Of a stretch of 64,000 nucleotides of DNA, positions 12,084 to 22,018 are shown piece after piece; position 1 is the stretch's first letter, and every line of letters starts with the position of its first letter. The notes under the pieces are model-generated. The model worked only from the letters and a program-made list of their open reading frames with translations. It did no database searches and was not told the origin of the DNA. The position numbers were made by a program, and so were the translations under genes. The stretch comes from Dryas octopetala (taxonomy: Eukaryota > Streptophyta > Magnoliopsida > Rosales > Rosaceae), in the NCBI GenBank assembly GCA_963921425.1, contig OY992835.1, forward strand, positions 8,494,001 to 8,558,000. The letters run 5' to 3'.

Positions 12084-13741
12084 TTAGGGGTGTGATTTGG
12101 ATTGGAAAATATGAATTAGACTAATTCTAATATGAAAATTTCCAATTTTGGAACGTCCGAATCAAATTCGAAATCCAAAAATGTCAAATTCTGAAAAATT
12201 AAAAAAAAAAAATTAGAATTGGAATAGGAATATTTTTGTAAATTCCGATTCAATCCGAAAAATTCCAAAATTTTTCAAAGACATTTCGATTCGATATTTC
12301 GAAATTATGCCAATTTATTTCATATTTATATTAATATTATATCATTTATTTAGTTTTCTACTATATGTTTCATTAATTTGTTATTTGTTTCAAACATACA
12401 CATACATATATATATAAAAATAACTAATACTATTAATATAGGGAGGTGATTTTCGCACTTATCTTTTCTCCGTTTGCACTCCATCTCCTTTTTAAATGTA
12501 TTTTGTATATTTTTATTATATATTTTTCCAAATCTACCCTTTATGGTTGTTGAATTTTTATTTTAATTATTTTTCAGTAATAATTATTTTTTCCTAAATT
12601 CTCTCATCGTTATTAAAAAAATAAAAATAAGTAATTTTCTCTCCCCCTCATTGTATTTCTTCATATTGCATCTCTTTACCTTCTAAGCCATTTTTTTTTC
12701 TTTTGTGATCCAGTCTTGTTTGTGCTTTCAATCATCATTCTATACTTTCATTAGGAAAATATTTAGTCTGTCATATTTTTTTTTCGTTTTCTTCATGAGG
12801 ATCATAATTTATGTATCTTCTTCTTCTTTTGATGGTGGGTTTTGTGTTATGAAATCAATTGGGGTTTTCAATTAGTCTACTCCCTCATTTTTTGGTCTTT
12901 TGACACTGGCAAGAAAAATGTTCCCATAGCAACCACTACTATTTGTAGCATATTTGATTTTTTTAAAAATGAATGTCACATGATAGCTTAATAAGAAAAG
13001 AGAGCTAGATATACTATATATCAAGAAGACAAACAGAAGTGTAGAGAATTACATAAGTTTTTCTTCCTTTTTAAAAGAGAGTTATAGAAATAGATATATT
13101 ATTATAACAATTTTTAAAAATTAAATGTGTAGGATTTAATGTTGCATATGTGACATTCTATAATTAAAAGCTAAAAGGTATATGTGGAAAATAAATAATA
13201 AAAATATATACAAACATTTAAAAAAATAAGGAGTGCAAATGGAGAAAAGAGGAGTGTGAAATCACCTCCCTTAATATAAACATATGTATATTATAAATAT
13301 ATGTGTATCATAATAACATAAATACTAACAAAACACCCACATTTTTTGTACGTGTAATTACTAAATATTTGAGTTTATTATATTTAAAATTTCAAACATG
13401 ATATATATATATCATGTGTGTGTGTGTGTGTATCTAGTAGTGACATTTATTCTTACCATGTTGGATGAGGTCCAAAGATTAATCCCCTCCTCTAAATATT
13501 AGATATGAGCTATTATACTAAAAAAAAAAGGAGTAACGTGAAAATTCTGATTTTTTATCTGAAAATTTTGAATTTTTATCCCAAAGTTTCGAAATGTGAT
13601 ATTCCAAAAAAATCCTAAAATTCTGAATTGGAATGAGATATTGTAATTTTAATTTATTGGAATGGAAATTGAAATAGAAATTTTTTGAATTAGAATTGAA
13701 ACATCCTATTTCTGATCCGATCCGTCCGAAACACACCCCTA
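12084..13741 (+). mobile_element. hAT-type element interrupted by a nested element
   Basis: The ends are TTAGGGGTGTG on the left and, on the other strand, TAGGGGTGTGTTTCGG on the right. The flanking 8-mers are GGTGTAAT and GGTGTAAA (7 of 8 match). The subterminal DNA has many short 'aattc/gaatt' words facing inward. The centre is displaced by the separate element at 12441-13270. There is no transposase frame, so it is non-autonomous. Confidence 0.72.
12441..13270 (+). mobile_element. Nested terminal-inverted-repeat element, 830 bp
   Basis: Terminal inverted repeats of about 40 bp: the left starts GGGAGGTGATTTTCGCACTT and the right, on the other strand, starts GGGAGGTGATTTCACACTCC. Both share CTTTTCTCC-TTTGCACTCC just inside. 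An exact 8-bp duplication, TTAATATA, flanks it at 12433-12440 and 13271-13278. The interior is AT-rich with no transposase, so it is a non-autonomous element, probably hAT-like from the 8-bp duplication. Confidence 0.85.
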
Positions 13742-15029
13742 GGTGTAAATGAGCCAAGGTCATCAAATATCAATGTATTTAAGTTCAACCTAAATTCACC
13801 TAATAGCTATGAAATCAAAGTGTATTTTTATGTATTCACTTTTACTCAACTAGTTTAGTTGGACATAATGCTTAAATTGATTTATTCCTAGAATTACAAA
13901 TAAAACTACAGGTTTAATAAGAACTTAGTTGAAAAGCAATCAAAAAATAAATTGTATTGAGTAGATTGGAGTCTAGAGATGAACGTACAACATTTCATTT
14001 TATTCAAACAATAATTTAATTGTATTGAGTAATTCAATAATTATAGATAATAAATTGAATTGATAATAGAAAATTTTTTAAAAAGTAAAAATTACTAGCT
14101 ACTATTGGATTTGTGATGGGTACGTAAGATAGTCTTTCAATAAAAATAATTTTATTTTGATATTGAAAATAAAGAATGATGTGTATAATCACCAAAAAAT
14201 TAAATAGTGATATATATATATATATACTAATAATTTTATAACATAGGATTAAAGCACAAATTAAGGCACAAGCATTGAGGCCCCAAATTTGTTCCCTTCT
14301 AATAACGAGGGCTGGTAAACAAAATAAACCCAACCGTCTTTGTTTTTGTTATTTAATAATTTCATGTGATATTAAGGTTATAAGGAATTGATTATACTGT
14401 CAAAACATTAAGGTAAAGATAGTGATGCAAATTCTTTAGTTCATCCCTTCCACATGCAAGTAGGATTAAGGTGTACACAAGATAAAGTACATCCAGTCAT
14501 TGCTTAAACAAGAAAATAGGATCACATAACTTGACCACAATTGCTGTATTCACCTACTGAGCAGAGAGTGAAGACACATAAATCTAATCCACTTATTTCC
14601 CTTTTTTTCATCGATCCCTAACCTAGCTAACCTAACAATTATATATGCATGGTTAGGTATACCACTTGCCAAATATGCTCAAATACACTACCATCTATCT
14701 CAATTGAGTCAATTCGTCAATAAAAGGACAAGTCTTAATGTGGGGTACTACTTAACTTTGGACCCTGCGTAAAAGCAAAAATTATTTCCAAGCGTAATTT
14801 TTCAATTTTGCCAATTAACTTTGGCCCCTTATGTCAATTTAATTTGTCTCTAAAAACTTCAAAATGCATCAGACATTTAAAATCTGACAACAATTTAAAA
14901 TGTTAATAGAAATTATCATATTTTTCAGTAATTAACTTACTGTTGGGCTCCGCATGCATCCATCTTAATTAAGTGGAGGCGGTTAATACATGTGAGAGTA
15001 ATTCATGCATTAACCAATAGGCAACATAT
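13742..15029. other. AT-rich intergenic DNA, no gene seen
   Basis: No supported gene. The minus-strand frame at 14034-14333 is AT-rich with no family resemblance. A short (AT)n run lies at about 14211-14226. Confidence 0.5.
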
Positions 15030-15250
15030 AGTTAGGGGTCACCAAAAAACCCAAGGCCCGAAGCCCACTCGAATCCCGCCTGGCCCATTGGGCCTGAAGT
15101 CCGATTTGGCCCGAAATTTGGGCTGGCCCAGTCCTGCCCAAATAGTCATTGGGCTGGGCTTGGGCCATCCCCTTGAAGCCCACGGGCCACCCAAAGCTCG
15201 GCCCGCTTAGGTCCGCCCGAAGCCCGCCCGCTTAGGCCTGGCCCAAAGCT
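15030..15250. repeat. GC-rich 'gcccg' repeat-rich transposon end
   Basis: An abruptly GC-rich island in AT-rich DNA, made of repeated 'ggcccgaagcccg' and 'gggctgggcttgggc' words in both orientations. This resembles the subterminal repeats of plant hAT-type elements. A partner end and a TSD could not be found, so the boundaries are uncertain. The small open frame here results from the base composition. Confidence 0.4.
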
Positions 15251-16153
15251 CATTTACACACAATATATCTTCAATAAAAAATATACGATTTTGGCTATGT
15301 TGTGAATCGAATATGAAACCTCATGGAATAAACTTCAATTCTCAACTAACTGAGCTGACTAAATTATTTGTCTAATTGATGAATCATAACATATTTAATA
15401 GGTTTTTCGTTTGTATACTCTAATAAATTATTAATATGCTTATTAAGTTATTATATAATACTATAATCATATAATGTTAGTAAATAGTAATAGTGTAAAC
15501 TGTGTAATATCATAAATAATAAACTTTTAAACTTATATACAACATTACAAATTTACAACTATAGTTATTAAATTTATTATAATAAATTTTTATAATACAA
15601 CTATAATTAAAGTTATTAAACCACGATCGTTTATTAATTTAACGATTTGAACCGTCCATTTTTTATGTTGATAGTCAGAGATCATCCTTATAAAAAATCG
15701 GCCAAATAGGAATTCATCTGCCCATTTGAATGTTCAATTATCATTAGAAAAACCACGATCATTCATTAATTCGACCACCATTACGTCACTCTTACATCTC
15801 CAATTGAGTTAATTTTTTACAAAAATTCTCTTTGAGTGGGGAACTAAAGTTTGAACGGTTCGGATGATAATGAGAATTGCTCTACTACAGCGGTAGCATA
15901 AAATTACATAGGTATTGGCAGAGATGTTCTCATAGTCTCTGCAGATAACATTTATTCTCAAAGTGAATGGATATTAAATTCGGGCTAGACCCATCATCTT
16001 TGCTCCATGAAAAAATATTTTGATACATTACAAGGAAGAAGGGGTTTGTCCTTCTTACCCAATGGATCTAAGTGTAACGCCATAGATGTGAGAACCATAA
16101 AGATAGAGAATGTTTGATGAAGTAGTGACGTCATACTTACCCCCAAACAAAAA
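15251..16153. other. Intergenic DNA with a small decayed inverted-repeat element
   Basis: No gene. At about 15630-15890, a block with 'ttgaaccgtccatttttta' at one side and 'tttgaacggttcgg' at the other looks like a decayed MITE distantly similar to the 1761/49647 family. Confidence 0.4.
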
Positions 16154-16625
16154 TTTTGACTCTTAGCCCTCCTGAAGTTTTAATATTTCTAATGTGCTTC
16201 CCACCATCATCTTTTTCTAACAATCTGTTAAATTTGTGGGCGTTTTTGTCCATTCACTATTAGACCCCGATTAGACTCCTCCCCTTCACTCCCTAACCTT
16301 TCCCTCCTTTTTTTTTTTTTTTTTTTTCCCAATAGATTTACCCCCAATATGGAAAGGTTGAAGGAAGAGTGGTGTGATTATTAATTAGGCTTATAAATTG
16401 TGGATTCGGAGTAAATATGCAGGACTAAAAAAAGAGGGAACTCAGTAAATGTTAAGGAAGGAGGGGGAAGAGTCTAATAATGTGGGTCAAATGTGGGGGG
16501 TGGGTGGGGTAATGATAGTTAATGGAAGAAAATGCCCATAAATTTAACGTTCTATTAGAAAAGGTTGACGGTGGGAGGTATATATATTACAAAAAACTAA
16601 AAGTCGAGAAGAACTTAGAGCCAAA
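16154..16625. mobile_element. Mutator-like MITE upstream of RbcS
   Basis: Long imperfect terminal inverted repeats of about 110 bp. The left arm has 'ttttgactcttagccctcc', 'cttcccaccatcatcttttt' and 'gttaaatttgtgggcgtttt'. The right arm carries the reverse complements ('aacgttctattagaaaaggt', 'ggtgggaggta', 'cttagagccaaa'). The non-coding interior has a poly-T tract. Long terminal repeats suggest a Mutator-type origin, but no 9-bp duplication can be read. It ends about 300 bp upstream of the RbcS light-response cluster. Confidence 0.6.
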
Positions 16626-16916
16626 TTATTTATTTAGGAGACAAATGTGAACTTGAGTGATAGTTCGAAAATGTTGCTAAAATTTTCCTCTGCTTTTTTG
16701 GTGTGAATGAAAAATCACTACAGCAGAATCCCAGAAAGACTGCCGGTAAAACAAAAAATTTTACTGCACGTCACGGGTATTTTTGAAATTTGAGTCCATA
16801 AGGAGAGTCTACTAGGATGAGGGGGGGGCATGGTATCGAAAGCTACTGCCAGGAAACGACTGACCAGAACAAATTGAACCACCATCACTCATTCACGTTC
16901 TCCCTTGGATATATTA

Positions 16917-16973
16917 GATAAGATTATGGAGTAACCTCCACGTGGCGCGAACACAGTGGTGTCTAGCGATAAG
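16917..16973 (+). promoter_or_regulatory. RbcS light-response cluster: I-box, G-box, I-box
   Basis: GATAAG at 16917-16922, CCACGTGG at 16938-16945 and GATAAG at 16968-16973 lie within 57 bp, about 145-200 bp upstream of the TATA box. Paired I-boxes (GATA-type sites) and a G-box (bZIP/bHLH site) are the established conserved light-regulated module of plant RbcS promoters. The presence of the words is directly visible; their activity is inferred. Confidence 0.85.
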
Positions 16974-17113
16974 GCTAGCATTCAAAGTGTTACGCTGCTT
17001 CTGTGGTCTATATGGTGTAATGTTATCACTTGGACGATCCACTGGTCACGATTTGTTTGAAATAAAGTCCAAGCAATTTGGACCCTAAGATATGGTATAG
17101 CTAATCAGACCAT

Positions 17114-17121
17114 TATATATA
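17114..17121 (+). promoter_or_regulatory. RbcS TATA box
   Basis: TATATATA lies 82 bp upstream of the RbcS start codon, which places transcription initiation near 17145 and leaves a leader of roughly 55 nt. Confidence 0.8.
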
Positions 17122-17202
17122 GGAAGTATAGAACAGAACCTTAGCAACTCAACCAAAAGAGAAAAGCCTCCTCTAGCAAAGAAGCAGAGAAAGCAGCTAG
17201 CA

Positions 17203-18167
17203 ATGGCTTCCTCCATGATCTCATCGGCTACCGTCGCTGCTGTGTCCATTGACCGCGCTGCCGCGGCACAAGCCAGCTTGGTCGCACCATTCACTGGCCT
17301 CAAGTCCTCCTCAGCTTTCCCCACCAGGAAGACCAACAATGACATTACCTCTCTCGCAAGCAATGGTGGAAGAGTGCAATGCATGCAGGTAATAACTAAC
17401 CAACTAGATGCATGTTTAGTACAAACTTCGTATGGCCTGGGAAGTGCATTATTAGTTTCGAGCATTAAATTTTTAATTTATGATATTAATTAAATTTACA
17501 ATTTGATAACATAATATGACGACGGACTACGATTTGTGTGATGTTTTAAGCACAGGTGTGGCCTCCACTTGGATTGAAGAAGTTCGAGACTCTCTCCTAC
17601 CTCCCACCACTTTCTCCCGAGTCCTTGGCCAAGGAAGTAGACTACCTTCTCAAAAATAAATGGGTTCCTTGCTTGGAATTCGAGTTGGAGGTCAATTTCC
17701 TTTAAATCTAATTCTTGTATTTATTAATTTTTTTGGTATTTTGCATTATTACTTTTGAGTACTGAACTTATTTGTACTATCTCAATCTACTATTTAGTGT
17801 AACCCGTAGTACTAAATTTTATTTTTATTAAAAAATATTATATATACAAAATGGTTAGTTGAGACAGTATAAATAATTTAATTATTATATTTTTGTAGAT
17901 TTGTTTCCTAATTGAATATATTATTGTGGTGTATAGCATGGATTTGTGTACCGTGAGCACAACAAGTCACCAGGGTACTATGATGGACGTTACTGGACAA
18001 TGTGGAAGCTGCCCATGTTTGGCTGCACAGACTCTTCACAGGTGTTGAAGGAGGTTGAGGAGTGCAAGAAGGCTTACCCCAGTGCCTTCATCCGTATCAT
18101 CGGATTCGACAGTTTTCGCCAAGTGCAGTGCATCAGTTTCATCGCCTGCAAGCCTCCTGGCCAATAA
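17203..18167 (+). CDS. RbcS: Ribulose-bisphosphate carboxylase small subunit precursor
   Basis: The small subunit of Rubisco is imported into the chloroplast stroma and joins the plastid-encoded large subunit in the L8S8 enzyme that fixes CO2. The coding sequence has three exons: 17203-17388, 17556-17690 and 17937-18167, giving 183 residues. Both introns start GT and end AG, and exon 2 is 135 bp, as in other dicot RbcS genes. Residues 1-60 form a Ser/Ala-rich transit peptide beginning [14 protein letters not shown]. The mature protein should begin at the Met after RVQC, giving 123 residues. Family hallmarks visible are MQVWPP, the [19 protein letters not shown] stretch, [19 protein letters not shown], and [10 protein letters not shown] with the [11 protein letters not shown] tail. 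The frame is intact with no premature stop. RbcS usually occurs as a small multigene family; no other copy lies in this window. Confidence 0.98.
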
Positions 18168-18368
18168 GTTATCTAAGTTTCAATTCCTCCATCAAACTCA
18201 ATGTCCCCTTCTAAAGGGTCGGTTGCTGTTTAATTGTTTATGTTTGTAATATTTTATCAGGCTGTGCATGCACTGCCTTTGTTTCTCTTTGTTTCTTTCA
18301 AGACAATCTCTTTTGTTTTCGAAATTTGGTATTTCTTGGATTCCGAATCGAGCAGTTGAGAATTTATT

Positions 18369-18374
18369 AATAAA
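18369..18374 (+). promoter_or_regulatory. Candidate RbcS polyadenylation signal
   Basis: AATAAA occurs about 200 bp after the RbcS stop codon, a usual distance for a plant 3' UTR. Other AT-rich near-matches lie closer (about 18248), so the site used is uncertain. Confidence 0.45.
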
Positions 18375-20288
18375 GGGTATCCGTGTTTTGCCATATTGCT
18401 TTTTTTTTTTTTAATTTATTTATTGAGTAATACAAATGTACCATGTTTACTAAAATAATCACATAAATTCGTCATGGTCTCACAGAAATGAGAGTCACTC
18501 ACGTATACTTATATGATACTTTTTAACAGTATAGTTAATGATATTAATTATGAGTAAACGTGGTACAAATACTTTGCTGATAACATTTTAATTTGTCACT
18601 TAGTTTTATAGCTTTAATGTGTTAACCATTTTTTGTGATCTAATTTATCTTTCTTGTTCCTTATTCCGAAGTATGTAATTAAGTGTATAATGCTATATAT
18701 ATACACTTGTAGAGGGGAAATGCTTAATTTCATGTACCCAAAAAGAAAAATGTTTTTTAACGTCTGTTTAATGTGGAAATGTTTAAATTAACAAGAGTGA
18801 TTAATTTCTGGTAGAATACTGGTGTAGTTTGGCACTAGACTCAGCCACTCAGGTGATAATTTGAGAAAAACATTTAACATTTAGTTCAATTGAGCCAAAC
18901 CTAAAGAAAACCCCAGCACAAAGCGAATCGCGATCCATGGCTTTCATGGCTGGTATTTGTTCAAGCATCAAGCCAAAATTAGGATTCAAATTACTAATTT
19001 AATTCCCTAAAATTTGTCTGATAACTGGCATGGATATAAACTTCATAATGGGATGTGCTTGCCTTTTAGTTTTTCTTGTATGTTAATTTTTACACATGAT
19101 GTTATACAACTTAACTGTTATTATTTTGTTGTTTATGTTATTTTCCAACCCTTTTCACATGTGGAGGCAGATCGGTGAATTTAGGTCATACTTGATTCTG
19201 GCCAACCTCGAGCTAATCAATATTTGCCACTCAAGCTTAAGTTTTTTTGTTTTTGCTAGGTAAAATGTCATTATGATTAAGATAGAAAAACACCACGTGG
19301 CCAACATCCAACCACATAAAAACAGAACAAACAAAACAGTAAAAGCCAAACATCAACAAACCACAAAACCTAAAGACATGATGAAAACATTGAAACCAAA
19401 CTCAGTCTTCAGGCTAAGCTCAATCCTTTTAAGAGAGAAACTTTATATAAGCCACAATTAATTCAGCCACTCGTTGATAACCTGCTTCTTCTAGCCTCCA
19501 CTTGTGCTAGCTTTTTGGTTTTGTTTTTGGTTTTGTTTTTGTTTTTGCTTTTGCTTTTGTTTTTGCTTTTATTTTGTGTTTTTGTTTTTACCAAGCCTTT
19601 ACTTATGCTCGGATTAATATAGTGGCTGATTTGTTGGACCCTTGATAGCAACGCTTATGGACATCATTTATCCAGATAAAGAAGCAGATAAGAGACTTTT
19701 CAAAGTTGACACACTAAAATAAAAAATTTACCCAATACAATGAAGATGGCAGAACCACAGAATTGAGCTCATAACATAATGTTCTTTTTTAGAAAAATCA
19801 TATTAGGGTTAATTATAATTTATCCAACTAAACTATTGGGAAGTTAATTCGTACTTTGCTTCCCAAATTAATATTTTTGACAGTACGTTAAACTCTCATA
19901 CTGTGTTCCATCAAACAAAAGATCCCAATCCGTCAATTCTCCGTGATATTATTGTGGGTAAATTTACCCCTTAATCCAGCATGGTAACACTTCACTTGAT
20001 CTCGGAAAAATCTTGAAATTGCATGTCGTGGAACTTAGGAGGACCACGCGTACATGGACATGAACTCTACACGAACATGATGATTTTATTTGATTAATGT
20101 GGTTATTAAGCATGACTTGAGAGTGATGAGTCACATATCAAACGACCTTGAATTTCAATCTCCTAAGCCTTCGAAAAATTTGTTAGAATTGATGGGGTGG
20201 ATAGCCAACCCCAAAGGCTCTTGGATGGACTACAATTGATATACATGTGTAGATCAGTAAAATAGGCCCTATTAAGAATGGACAGTCT
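18375..20288. other. Intergenic DNA, no gene seen
   Basis: No supported coding frame. The short frames around 19155-19651 are low-complexity. A T-rich pentamer/hexamer run (tttttg / ttttgc) occupies about 19511-19590. Confidence 0.5.
19511..19590. repeat. (TTTTTG/C)n low-complexity repeat
   Basis: About 80 bp of near-regular 'gtttttg' and 'gcttttg' units. Read on the minus strand, it produces the Lys/Asn-rich artificial frame at 19463-19651. Confidence 0.85.
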
Positions 20289-20760
20289 TGTTACTTCTTG
20301 CGATGAAATGCAAAGGGGTGGTTTGTGAAATTTAGTATTTGATTATTTTCCAATGAATGCTACAGACAACTATTGTACAAATATATAGGACGTTGAACAA
20401 TTCTTGGTGAACAAGTAAAAAACAAATGGAAAGTAACTACAAAAGGATGGATTAATTATATTCTAATTGTCCTTAATTTCGGCATATATATCTCCGACAT
20501 CCATGCAATATCAAATCTTCAAGATTCTCAACACTCTCCCTCAAGTTGGAGCTGAATATTATGAAGTCCCTTTGTATGTCAATGATCCAAATTAAATTAT
20601 CTCTTTCCAATGGCTTGGTAAAAATGTTTTGAAGTTGAAGGGAAGAGGGTATATAAGAAATTGAGATCAACATATATGACTTGTATCTTTTTGCGAATGA
20701 CATGACAATCTATCTCAATGTGTTTGGTGCACTAGTGAAAAACTGGGTTGACTACTATGT
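20289..20760 (-). mobile_element. Decayed Ty1/copia 3' end: RNase H remnant plus 3' LTR
   Basis: On the minus strand, 20760 to about 20690 encodes KHIEIDCHVIRKKIQ, the start of the conserved C-terminal motif of copia RNase H. After a frameshift, LQNIFTKPLERD continues the motif. A purine tract TTGAGGGAGAG follows, then TGTTGAGAATC, the likely start of the 3' LTR at 20533. The LTR can be followed to about 20289, where it ends ...GTAACA (about 245 bp). No matching 5' part is in the window. It is a truncated, frame-shifted fossil. Confidence 0.75.
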
Positions 20761-20834
20761 GGAGTGCAGCCTAATTATCATAATACAAAGTTTTTGGACT
20801 CGAATGAATAACATGAAAATGTTGCAAGATATAT

Positions 20835-21010
20835 CTACTACTAAAAAGCTAATAGATCGAGGACGTACTGTTAAAAAGCGTCCTCTACGATCATAGAGTA
20901 CGCTTGTTAAGTGTCCTCAATCTATGGCAGTGTACTCTATTCTTCTTACTTCACCAATTGCCCTCTATGATCATAGAGCTAGGATACTTGTTAAGTGTCC
21001 TCTATGGTTA
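20835..21010. repeat. Possible CACTA-type transposon end with subterminal repeats
   Basis: Sequence resembling a CACTA terminus ('ctactactaaaaag') is followed by two direct copies, at about 20881-20918 and 20961-21002, of a block with 'cctcta-gatcatagag' and 'cttgttaagtgtcc'. Repeated palindromic GATCATAG words next to such a terminus are typical of subterminal repeats. No partner end or 3-bp TSD was found. Confidence 0.35.
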
Positions 21011-22018
21011 CATTATATATACTATCCTCTGCGCACTCGCGAAACAGCTCTTTCTATTGCACAAACATCAATATTTTGGAAAGCGCACGTAATCAGTTTA
21101 ATAGGTTGTTCCTACATATATGTTTTTTTTTTGTTTAACATAATCAATGAGTTGAAAATTTGGAATCATATAAAAGCTTAACTAAATAATTTTAACTTGC
21201 ACAAAATGAGAAAAAAAATATAGGCTAAAGAAGATGACTGTTAAATACTTGACCAACATAAGCTCTAATTTATATAATAGCAAAATATATCCTCTCACAT
21301 TAGCGAGTTATATATAGCCTCGATCCTCTAATTTTTATTAGCTAGTTGAGCCCCATAATGCAAATAAGCCAATCCCCATCCCAACGCAATCCTTTGGTGA
21401 ATTGGCCAACTAAGCTTAGTGAAAATAAAAATAAGAAAAAAAATTCATTTAGATAATGCTATAAATAACTCTAAAATTTGAAATAAAAGTGCTAGCAATA
21501 TGAGTGAATACATAAGCATAAGAAAAAAAAAAGTCAATTATGGATAGCGCTTAATTTGGACATTACAAATACAGATTGATCTAGATTTACATATTAGGCG
21601 TGATCTATATGGTATTCAACCATATTCATTAGACCCTTATGTATTTGGGAGGTTTTACCTTAGCTTAGGCATAAGTTAAGCTAGTTTGGTTTTACATCTG
21701 TCAGATAGATCAGGAAAATAAATGAGAATTGTGGATCTGATTGATTCAATTATATATGTGAGCGCTTTCTATGGATGATTTCTAGAGGACTTCATTCCTT
21801 ATTTTCTGTTGAAATTATAGGTGTTATCATTTTTATTCAGTCACAAGATCTGTTTCCACTCGAAACCAAAATCAAGGGTGGAATGAAAATAACACAAAAT
21901 CTAATGGTATTTTCACTACAACATTATCTAGTAAAGGTCACCAATTTTTTTTGTAGGCTATTGATGCAACTACCACTATATTTGGTATAGATTGCCAATT
22001 GCCACCTTACAGTTAGTC
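21011..22018. other. AT-rich intergenic DNA, no gene seen
   Basis: No supported gene or element. The 71-codon frame at 21775 and the 85-codon frame at 20924 lack family features. Confidence 0.5.

Noticed and set aside
13518..13766. 82-codon minus-strand frame
   Set aside because: It lies in the subterminal repeats of a non-coding hAT element and consists of Asn/Phe/Ser low-complexity codons.
17085..17465. 126-codon minus-strand frame overlapping RbcS exon 1
   Set aside because: Antisense shadow of the RbcS transit-peptide exon.
18055..18249. Overlapping plus-strand frame in RbcS exon 3
   Set aside because: Alternative frame of the true RbcS exon; it has no family resemblance.
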